Shown: one piece after another, positions 44,625 through 51,296 of the stretch
Layout: every line of letters begins with the position of its first letter
Position numbering within the stretch: the stretch's first letter is position 1
Assembly: GCF_002812705.1 (NCBI RefSeq)
Contig: NZ_CP025030.1
Coordinates: 2,356,001 to 2,420,000 of the forward strand
Reading direction: 5' to 3'
Length of the DNA: 64,000 nt
From: Achromobacter spanius
GTDB lineage: Bacteria; Pseudomonadota; Gammaproteobacteria; Burkholderiales; Burkholderiaceae_B
The notes under the pieces: generated by a model
Seen by the model: only the letters and a program-made list of their open reading frames with translations
Database searches by the model: none
Told to the model about the DNA's origin: nothing
Program-made: the position numbers and the translations under genes

Positions 44625-45809
44625 TCAGTTGAATCCGTGTTTCGACGCGCTTATTACCGTAATGAGCGCAACTATCAGAAGCGGAATCGTAGCCATCGGT
44701 AGCGCATCGAGCCCGACAGACAGAAGCAGCCCTCCGAGAATGCCGCCTCCCGCGATTGAGAGGTTCCAGGCAACCACAGTCATGGATTGCGCGACATCAA
44801 TATCCGCTCCTGCCGTATGAGCTGTAGCAGTCTGAAAGAGGGTTGCCGAACCGCCATAGCCAAGCCCCCATGCAGCGACGCCGACATAGATAGCCTGCAC
44901 TAGATCTATCCCGGTCGCGAGGCCAACGACAGCGACAATGAATAGCGCAATGCTGCCTAAAGTTAGTTGCCGCAGACGCTTATCCACTTGGCTGCCGACA
45001 AATACGATACTGGCCAACGACGCAAGGCCGAAGACAAGCAACACGCCACTCAGATTCTCGGTAAGTCCGGACGGACCCACCATTGGCGCGATGTAGGTGT
45101 AGAGGATGTTGTGGGCGAGAACGAATGTGAACAGGGTAAGAAGTATGGGTCTCATACCGGGAAGCACAAAGACCCGACTCAGAGTGAGTTTCGTTCTGGC
45201 ATCCTGCCCTGGCAAGTTAGGCATGCGCCAGCGGATCCAGATCAAAAGCAGCATGCTTGCGCCGGACATGAGAACAAAAACTGCGCGCCAACCCAGTAGC
45301 TGGCCTAGGAATGTGCTCGCCGGAAGACCGAGGGACAATGCGATGGGCGTTCCAACCATTGCCACTGCGATGGCGCGCCCTTTGAGTTCGGGAGCGACCA
45401 TCCGGGCGGCATAGCCTGCGATGATGCTCCATAGCAACCCAGCGCTCATACCAGCGAGGAAGCGGACTATAAGCGTCAGCACGTAGTTGTCGGAAACCGC
45501 GGTGATCAGATTGATCGCCGCGAAGAGCGCGATTGTGAGCATCAGCAACGGGCGTCGATCCCAGGCTCGTGTGGCGATGCTCAAAGGGATGGCGGCGACG
45601 AGTGAGCCTATGGCATATGCAGTCACCAACTGCCCCGCCATGGCCTCGGAGATTCCAAGGTCTGCACTTATCGGCAGCAAAAGGCCAGCCGGTAGGGTTT
45701 CCGTAAGGATCGTGATGAAACACGATGCGGCTAGCGCAAGGAGCGCCAAGAGCGGCAAGCGATCGGTCTCTTTTGCTTCGGTGGGAACGGCACAGATTTC
45801 TTCAGTCAT
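44625..45809 (-). CDS. MFS transporter (DHA1 / AraJ-like efflux)
   Basis: A 394-residue, 12-helix major facilitator. It contains ETLPAGLLLPISADLGISEAMAG, typical of AraJ/YdhP-like sugar-or-drug efflux permeases, and the motif-A-like region TRAWDRRPLLML. The ATG at 45809 is chosen; longer frames are unlike the family. It is richer in A/T than the housekeeping genes on either side and is probably acquired. Its stop touches a transposase remnant. Substrate unknown. Confidence 0.87.
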   Translation of the reverse strand: MTEEICAVPTEAKETDRLPLLALLALAASCFITILTETLPAGLLLPISADLGISEAMAGQLVTAYAIGSLVAAIPLSIATRAWDRRPLLMLTIALFAAINLITAVSDNYVLTLIVRFLAGMSAGLLWSIIAGYAARMVAPELKGRAIAVAMVGTPIALSLGLPASTFLGQLLGWRAVFVLMSGASMLLLIWIRWRMPNLPGQDARTKLTLSRVFVLPGMRPILLTLFTFVLAHNILYTYIAPMVGPSGLTENLSGVLLVFGLASLASIVFVGSQVDKRLRQLTLGSIALFIVAVVGLATGIDLVQAIYVGVAAWGLGYGGSATLFQTATAHTAGADIDVAQSMTVVAWNLSIAGGGILGGLLLSVGLDALPMATIPLLIVALITVISASKHGFN

Positions 45810-45943
45810 GGCGCTCTTGCTTACCTTTGAATGTGAGCGATTGCAGCCCGCCGTCGAACCAGCAGAAGGCGGGTGCATCTACGTCTTCTAGACTAACTGG
45901 ATTCGAACCCCCCGCGTGCCCCCGCCGAGAATCTCAAAGTTTC

Positions 45944-46140
45944 TCAGGAGTTGATGATGCCAAGCTGGGAGTAGAGGGTGAGGTTGTCTTCCAGATGCCA
46001 GCTTTCGAAGATCAAGCCATTGAAGAAGCGATAGATATCCATTGAGATGTAATTGACCGGCTGCCCTCCTCCCTGTACTCCCCGAAAGGTTCCCGTGAAA
46101 TGCCCGGTGAATATCAGATAGGTGACGACCCGATCACCGT
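45944..46140 (-). pseudogene. SnoaL-like cyclase, C-terminal fragment
   Basis: In frame GDRVVTYLIFTGHFTG, VQGGGQPVNYISMDIYRFFN and IFESWHLEDNLTLYSQLG match the second half of SnoaL-like polyketide-cyclase/ester-cyclase proteins. The first half is absent; the fragment joins an asparagine-synthase piece at 46140. Not functional as such. Confidence 0.65.
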
Positions 46141-46405
46141 AGCCTTCGGTTCGGAACCGAAGATGATTCCATGCTGTGTGGGATAGGGATAGAGCGGCTT
46201 TATCCCAACGCGGTCGCGAATTAGGATCAGTTCTTCCTGCCGGTGGTCCCAGACAGCAAAGGCAAACATTGAGACGGCTGATCGCTTCGACATCCCATTG
46301 CAGGAATGCCTTGAGAAGAACCTCCGTGTCGCTGCGTGTTTGAAATGGATGGCCAAGGGACTGCAGGTCTTGACGCAACTCTAGATGGTTGTAGATTTCA
46401 CCGCA
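46141..46405 (-). pseudogene. Asparagine synthase (AsnB) N-terminal fragment, frameshifted
   Basis: Pieces read GEIYNHLELRQDLQSLGHPF, TRSDTEVLLKAFLQWDVEAI and, in another frame, FAFAVWDHRQEELILIRDRV, GIKPLYPYPTQHGIIFGSEP. This is the glutaminase domain of AsnB. Between SRLN and FAFAV about 5 nt are missing (GGCATG reduced), causing the frame change. The fragment overlaps the 3' end of the LysR gene, in another frame. Confidence 0.7.
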
Positions 46406-47304
46406 GCATCTCCTGCGGTATCGAGGTGGGAGAGCGCAAGCGCCATGAAATCAATGAAGGTGCGAATCTTGGGGGCTAGGAACCTTCGGTTCTTATAGGC
46501 AGCGTAAAGCGGCGAGGAGAACGGAACGTAGCCCGGTATGGCCATTTCCAGCTTTCCCACTTCCAGGTCTGCTTCGACCAACCAGCGCGGCAGATAGGCC
46601 AGTCCGAAACCTGACTGAGCAAGTTGCAGAATCAGTGTGGTGTCGTTCGAGCGCATGACGTGCCCTCCGGCAATCGAATCGGCTTCCTGATCCTTGCTGA
46701 TATCCACACCCTCGACCTCTGTGAGAACCGGCAGGATGAAGTTATGGGTCCCCAGATCTTTCGGAGAGGATGGGCGTCCTGACTTGGCAAAATAGGATGG
46801 CGTACCGACCAAGACAAAATCCAGAGTAGCTATTGGTCGTACGATGAGAGTAGGTGATGGCTTGTCAGTGACTCGAAGTGCCAGGTCGTAGCGTCCAGAC
46901 ACGAGGTCCTGCTTCGTATTGTCCAGAAGAAGTTCCAGCTTGATCTTCGGATAGGCGTGTTGATACTCCACCAGAATGCGTGCGAACTCGGCATTGGAGA
47001 ACCACTGAGGTGCAGTCACCCGCAGCGTTCCGCTTGGGCTTCCATTGTGGTGCCCCAATAGCGCCTCAGCATCGTCGAGTATGTCGAGCGCTTCGCGGCA
47101 GCTGTTGTAGTAGAGCCTTCCGGATTCGGTCAGGCTTATGCTGCGACTGGTTCGATTGAGAAGCCGCGTTCGCTGAATAGCTTCCAAATGGGCAACGTGT
47201 TTGCTGACCATGGCTGTCGAGATCGCGAGTCGTTTTGCTGCACCGCTGAAGGAGTGCAGCTCAACGATCTCACGGAAAACCTTCAGGCTCGTTAGGGTAT
47301 CCAT
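46381..47304 (-). CDS. LysR-family transcriptional regulator
   Basis: A 307-residue regulator with N-terminal HTH (VELHSFSGAAKRLAISTAMVSKHVAHLE, residues about 14-41) and LysR substrate-binding domain (LRVTAPQWFSNAEFARIL, GLAYLPRWLVE). It resembles the CrgA/AaeR-type group. The last residues (about AAVKSTTI) come from a recombined asparagine-synthase fragment read out of frame, so the native C-terminus is altered by a few residues. The domain itself looks complete. Same strand as the MFS gene, possibly once its regulator. Confidence 0.85.
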   Translation of the reverse strand: MDTLTSLKVFREIVELHSFSGAAKRLAISTAMVSKHVAHLEAIQRTRLLNRTSRSISLTESGRLYYNSCREALDILDDAEALLGHHNGSPSGTLRVTAPQWFSNAEFARILVEYQHAYPKIKLELLLDNTKQDLVSGRYDLALRVTDKPSPTLIVRPIATLDFVLVGTPSYFAKSGRPSSPKDLGTHNFILPVLTEVEGVDISKDQEADSIAGGHVMRSNDTTLILQLAQSGFGLAYLPRWLVEADLEVGKLEMAIPGYVPFSSPLYAAYKNRRFLAPKIRTFIDFMALALSHLDTAGDAAVKSTTI

Positions 47305-47451
47305 GCCAATACTCCACTGCAGTTCGAGGGGTGAAGTATCGGCCTATTGAGCATGCGAGGGTGTCGGGCACAGCTAGAACAAGAACTTTCCTAAGCCCAT
47401 TTCATTGCGAACGACATATGCCAGCCAGACCGTAGCAAGGAGCTCACTTCA
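47305..47451. other. Low-GC spacer without a recognisable gene
   Basis: Part of a 382-bp stretch between the LysR and Fic genes. It presumably holds the LysR promoter. No coding or structural feature recognised. Confidence 0.4.
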
Positions 47452-47568
47452 TCAAGGGCAACCGTTGCGAGCCAACGGCGTGAGGCGGATGTCGAGCATG
47501 AGTGCTGTAGGCGTGGTGAACAGCGCCTCGGGCGCCTGCTGGGTAAAGTCGCTGCGATAGTCTGCCAT
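47452..47568 (-). pseudogene. Truncated N-terminus of a mobile-element-type gene
   Basis: ATG at 47568, preceded by GGAG, opens a 38-residue frame MADYRSDFTQQAPEALF then TTPTALMLDIRLTPLARNGC, stopping at 47452. From memory this start resembles N-termini of a conserved protein of PFGI-1/clc-type integrative elements (MSDYRSDF...ALMLDTRLTPLERN). The rest of the gene is missing. The identification is tentative. Confidence 0.4.
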
Positions 47569-47658
47569 GTGAAATCTCCAGGGTTTGGATTACAACGGCC
47601 CATGTCCTTGCATCTCATCGCATGGATACACACACGTCAGCAGCGAATATCTTGCCGC

Positions 47659-47705
47659 TGCGGCGAATAGCCCCGATAATCGCCGCATGAACTGCGGCGA
47701 TTATC
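47659..47705. promoter_or_regulatory. Triple 11-bp motif with perfect inverted repeat over the fic start codon
   Basis: TGCGGCGAATA at 47659, its inverse TAATCGCCGCA at 47677-47687 and TGCGGCGATTA at 47693-47703. The last two are the core of a perfect 13-bp inverted repeat (GATAATCGCCGCA-TGAAC-TGCGGCGATTATC, 47675-47705) spanning the fic ATG at 47687-47689. As DNA it looks like an operator array; as RNA it would hide the start codon. Confidence 0.7.
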
Positions 47706-48808
47706 TTTATATCTGGCAGGCCCCCGACTGGCCGAATTGGCGCTACGACTTGGCTGTTCTCGCCGAGCCGTTGGCGCGAGTCAGCCGCGCGCAGGGCATG
47801 TTGCTAGGGCGACTTGCCGACGTGGGCCTTGGCTTACAAGGGCAAGCCAGCCTGGCCGCCCTGACGGATGACGTGGTCAATACCAGCGAGATCGAGGGCG
47901 AGCACCTCAACGCAGCCTCGGTCCGCTCGTCCATTGCTCGCCGTCTTGGTGTCGATATCGGTGCCTTGGCGCCAGTCGACCGCAATGTGGAAGGCGTAGT
48001 GGACATGGTGCTTGATGCCAGCGGCAACAGCAGCCAGCCGCTGACGGCGGAGCGCTTGTTCGGTTGGCATGCTGCGCTGGTCCTCACTGGCTGCTCGGGC
48101 CTCGGCAAGATCATCACTGGCGGGTGGCGGGATGACGCCCAAGGGCCGATGCAGGTGGTGTCGGGTCACGTCGGGCGCCATAAGGTTCATTACGAAGCCC
48201 CCGCTGCGGAGCGTCTGCCGGCGGAAATGATGTGCTTTCTGGGCTGGGTGAATGCGCCACGGGCGTCGGAGCCCGCTTTGATCCGCGCCGGACTGGGGCA
48301 TCTGTGGTTTGTGACCTTGCACCCCTTTGATGATGGCAATGGCCGTATCGCCCGAGCGATCGGCGACTTGCTCTTGGCCCGCGCCGATGGCAGTCCGCGG
48401 CGTTTCTACAGCCTGTCCGCGCAGATCCAGCGGCAGCGCAATGCCTATTACGACATCCTTGAGCGCACGCAGAAGGGCACGCTGGACGTGACGGCGTGGC
48501 TAATGTGGTTTGTTCAGATGCTGGATGAGGCGGTGCGACAGGCACATCACACGCTGGATACGGTGCTGGGCAAGGCACGGTTCTGGAACCGTGTGTCCGG
48601 CGCTTCATTGAACGACCGGCAAGTGAAGGTGTTGAACCGTTTGCTCGACGGCTTTGAAGGCAAGCTGACCAGCAGCAAGTGGGCTGCTCTTGCGAAGTGT
48701 TCTAGCGATACCGCGCTGCGCGACATTTCCGAACTGGTTGATCTTGGTGTGTTGCAACGCTCGGGGGCTGGTGGCCGCAGCACCAGCTACGAATTGAAGC
48801 CTGACTGA
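47687..48808 (+). CDS. Fic-family protein with DUF4172 N-terminus and C-terminal winged helix
   Basis: A 373-residue AMP-transferase-type protein. The N-terminal DUF4172 segment is YIWQAPDWPNWRYDL. The inhibitory helix TSEIEG (66-71, TxxxEG) classes it as self-inhibited with Glu70. The Fic core HPFDDGNGRIAR holds catalytic His212. A C-terminal winged helix (SSKWAALAKCSSDTALRDI) suggests DNA binding. Usually Fic proteins adenylylate Ser/Thr/Tyr of target proteins and some act as toxins. The start at 47687 lies in a perfect inverted repeat; an in-frame ATG 102 bp upstream is unlikely. No separate antitoxin gene is seen. Confidence 0.9.
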   Translation: MNCGDYLYIWQAPDWPNWRYDLAVLAEPLARVSRAQGMLLGRLADVGLGLQGQASLAALTDDVVNTSEIEGEHLNAASVRSSIARRLGVDIGALAPVDRNVEGVVDMVLDASGNSSQPLTAERLFGWHAALVLTGCSGLGKIITGGWRDDAQGPMQVVSGHVGRHKVHYEAPAAERLPAEMMCFLGWVNAPRASEPALIRAGLGHLWFVTLHPFDDGNGRIARAIGDLLLARADGSPRRFYSLSAQIQRQRNAYYDILERTQKGTLDVTAWLMWFVQMLDEAVRQAHHTLDTVLGKARFWNRVSGASLNDRQVKVLNRLLDGFEGKLTSSKWAALAKCSSDTALRDISELVDLGVLQRSGAGGRSTSYELKPD

Positions 48809-48829
48809 CCCGGGTTCCGCGCGCCCCCA

Positions 48830-49276
48830 TCACCCCCCCGCCTTATCCCCCGCCGCCCTTAGAAAATTCGATTCCAGCACGCTAAGCACCCGGTTCAGCG
48901 TATCCACATCCGCCGCTGACAACCCCTTCAACGCCTCTTCAAAAAACGCCGCCCGTTTAGGCAGCGCTTCATTCACCACCGCCTGCCCGGCAGCGGTCAG
49001 CGTGGCATTCGTCAAGCGGTTGTCCTGATCATCCACCGCACGCGCTATCCAGCCCATTTTCTCCATCGCTTGCAATTGCCGGGTCAATGACGCCGGATCC
49101 AGCCGGCAACGCTCCGCCAGATGCTTCTGCGAACACTGTCCGTTCTCATGCAGCGCCAGCAGAATGCGCCAGCGGGGCAGGGCGTGGCCGACCTTGCTGC
49201 TGAATGCGCTTTGCATGACGCGGTACGTCTGCCCCATGTGCTGGATGACTTGCAGGCCTTGTTGTTGTCTGGGCAA
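48830..49276 (-). CDS. MarR-family transcriptional regulator
   Basis: A 148-residue winged-helix repressor (CSQKHLAERCRLDPASLTRQLQAME; DDQDNRLTNATLTAAG is the wing). The start is TTG at 49276, with GGAG 8 bp upstream inside the end of the efflux gene; an ATG 39 bp later would remove part of helix 1. It follows emrB by 3 bp on the same strand, so the regulator is the distal gene of the operon. It probably represses the pump and is relieved by a phenolic or drug ligand. Confidence 0.88.
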   Translation of the reverse strand: MPRQQQGLQVIQHMGQTYRVMQSAFSSKVGHALPRWRILLALHENGQCSQKHLAERCRLDPASLTRQLQAMEKMGWIARAVDDQDNRLTNATLTAAGQAVVNEALPKRAAFFEEALKGLSAADVDTLNRVLSVLESNFLRAAGDKAGG

Positions 49277-49279
49277 AAG

Positions 49280-50890
49280 CTATTCTCCGACGCCGGCGGG
49301 CTCCGCCTTGGATGGGCGGGCCAATTGCACCAGCGGCACGCGCCGCACGCACCATAGCGCGAAGATGGCGACGGCCAGCGCGATGAGCTGGCCTTCATGG
49401 ATGGCGCCCACCAGCGCGACTCGCGCAATCTCGATCAGCGACGTACCGTCCTGGCCTTGATGCGCCAATTGTGCCAGGAACTGCGTCTGCGCCGCCGGGT
49501 TGACCAGCATCTGCGGGTCGTTCAGTTCCGGCAGCCATTGCGCCGACGCGCCGTTCAGCGTGGACTCGACGCCGCTGAAGTAGCTATGGCTGACCATGGT
49601 GCCGACGACCGCCGTGCCCAGCATGCCGCCGATCATGCGCAGCGATTGCAGCAACGCCGTGGCGATGCCCAGGTGCGTGCGGCCCGCGGTTTGCTGCGCG
49701 AAAACGGTCAGGTTGGGCATGATGAAGCCCATGCCCAGCCCGGCCATCATCATGTAGGCGGCAATCAAGATATGCGACGTGGTGTTGTGGGTGGTGACGA
49801 TGCCCAGGCACGACAGCGCCATCAGCAGAAAGCCTGCATAGAGCATGCGGTTGGGGTTGCGGATGCGGGTAATGATGCGGCCGTTGATGATGCTGCCGAC
49901 GGTAATGAACACAACCATGGGCGTGATCAGCATGCCGGCGTCCTGCGGCGACAGGCCAAAGCCGCCTTGCAGCAGCAGGGGCGCATAGAACAGCAGCGAA
50001 TACATGGTCACGCCCACCAGCAGCGCCAGCGTGAACAGCGTGGCCAGTCCGCGGTTGCGGAACATGTCCAGCGGCAAGAGCGGATGCGGGCAGCGCTTTT
50101 CCCACCAGATCAGCAGCACGAAAGAGGCGATGCTACCCAGGCCCAGCAGCACGATGGGGCCGCTTATTCCTTCCTTGGGCAGCAGTTCCACCAGCAGTTG
50201 CAGGCTGCCCAGCGCCAGCGCGACCAGCAGGGCGCCTTGCCAGTCCAGGCGCACCTTGCCGGACGTGTGGTTGCGCAGGTGCGGCAGGTAGCGCGCCACG
50301 AACCACAGGCCCAGGATGCCGATGGGCAGGTTCACGTAGAACACGGACCGCCAGCCATAGTGTTCGGTCAGCGCGCCGCCCAGGGTGGGGCCGACGGCGT
50401 TGGCAATGCCGAAAGCCGAACTCAGCATTACTTGCCAGCGCAAGCGCACGTGCGGGTCAGGAAACAGGTCGGGGATGGAGGCGAACGCGGTGCCCACCAG
50501 CATGCCGCCGCCGATGCCTTGCAGGGCCCGCGCCAGCACCAGCGACAGCATGCTGTCGGCCGCGCCGCACAGGGCCGAGGCCAGCGTAAAGAGGATGATG
50601 GCGGCCACTACGAAGGGCTTGCGCCCGTAGTAATCACCCAGGCGGCCGAAAATGGGCACGGTGATGACCGACGTCAGCAGATAGGACGTGGCGACCCAGG
50701 CGTACAGTTCAAAGCCCTTGAGCTCGGCCACGATGGTGGGCAGCGCGGTGCCCACGACCGTTTGGTCGATGGCGACCATCATCATGACGAAGCACATGCC
50801 CAGCATGGCCAGCAGCGTTTGCCGGAAGGGCAGCACCTGGCCGGGCGAATGTGGGGTACTTGGGGTGGGGGCGGGCATTGTTGGATGCAT
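49280..50890 (-). CDS. DHA2-family multidrug MFS transporter (EmrB/QacA-like)
   Basis: A 14-helix drug:H+ antiporter of about 536 residues. It has VAIDQTVVGTALPTIVAEL (motif D1), GRLGDYYGRKPFV (motif A), LQGIGGGMLVGTAFASIPDL and ANAVGPTLGGALTEHYGWRSVFYVN split over motif C. The start is ATG 50890 or 50878; a TTG at 50908 lies in the operator. No EmrA membrane-fusion partner is adjacent, so it may act alone like QacA. Confidence 0.9.
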   Translation of the reverse strand: MHPTMPAPTPSTPHSPGQVLPFRQTLLAMLGMCFVMMMVAIDQTVVGTALPTIVAELKGFELYAWVATSYLLTSVITVPIFGRLGDYYGRKPFVVAAIILFTLASALCGAADSMLSLVLARALQGIGGGMLVGTAFASIPDLFPDPHVRLRWQVMLSSAFGIANAVGPTLGGALTEHYGWRSVFYVNLPIGILGLWFVARYLPHLRNHTSGKVRLDWQGALLVALALGSLQLLVELLPKEGISGPIVLLGLGSIASFVLLIWWEKRCPHPLLPLDMFRNRGLATLFTLALLVGVTMYSLLFYAPLLLQGGFGLSPQDAGMLITPMVVFITVGSIINGRIITRIRNPNRMLYAGFLLMALSCLGIVTTHNTTSHILIAAYMMMAGLGMGFIMPNLTVFAQQTAGRTHLGIATALLQSLRMIGGMLGTAVVGTMVSHSYFSGVESTLNGASAQWLPELNDPQMLVNPAAQTQFLAQLAHQGQDGTSLIEIARVALVGAIHEGQLIALAVAIFALWCVRRVPLVQLARPSKAEPAGVGE

Positions 50891-50895
50891 CAACG

Positions 50896-50916
50896 ATTGA
50901 TGGATCAATTATTCTA
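50896..50916 (-). promoter_or_regulatory. Probable MarR operator and -10 box of the efflux operon
   Basis: ATTGAT-GG-ATCAAT (50896-50909) is a perfect 6-bp inverted repeat. On the minus strand TAGAAT (50916-50911) just upstream can serve as -10 box. Binding here would block transcription of emrB-marR. The -35 region is unclear. Confidence 0.5.
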
Positions 50917-51296
50917 GTCCTACAATCCGCAAACAGAAAATCGTCAGCTTCGCGGGCTTGAATGGACGGCATCGCGGCGCTTTGGGCTGGCAAGCGGGCG
51001 CGTTTTTGGTGTCATGGTCTGACAATGCCGCGCGAAGCCGGTCTGATTTGTTACGATAGCGAAATCTGCACGCTGGTCATGCTGGCGTCTTCAGCAGTCC
51101 TTCCTTGGTAGACCCTTCCTCCCTACGCCGCGGCCACAAGCTTTCGGCAGGAGCGGGGACTCGTCCTGAAGGCAGACAGTTCCAGGCAGACAGTTCCATC
51201 CGGCGCGCGATTTTTCCGCCGCTACAGCACCATCCCCGCGCGTTGCGCGGCGGGCGGCATTCCAGAATTTCCAGTCGAGGTACCGACGGGGCAGCA
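50917..51296. other. Divergent promoter region of emrB and asmA
   Basis: 380 bp without a supported gene. TTACGATA near 51049-51056 may be a -10 box for asmA. Two short direct repeats of GGCAGACAGTTCCA are found at 51171-51197. Nothing else recognised. Confidence 0.4.
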
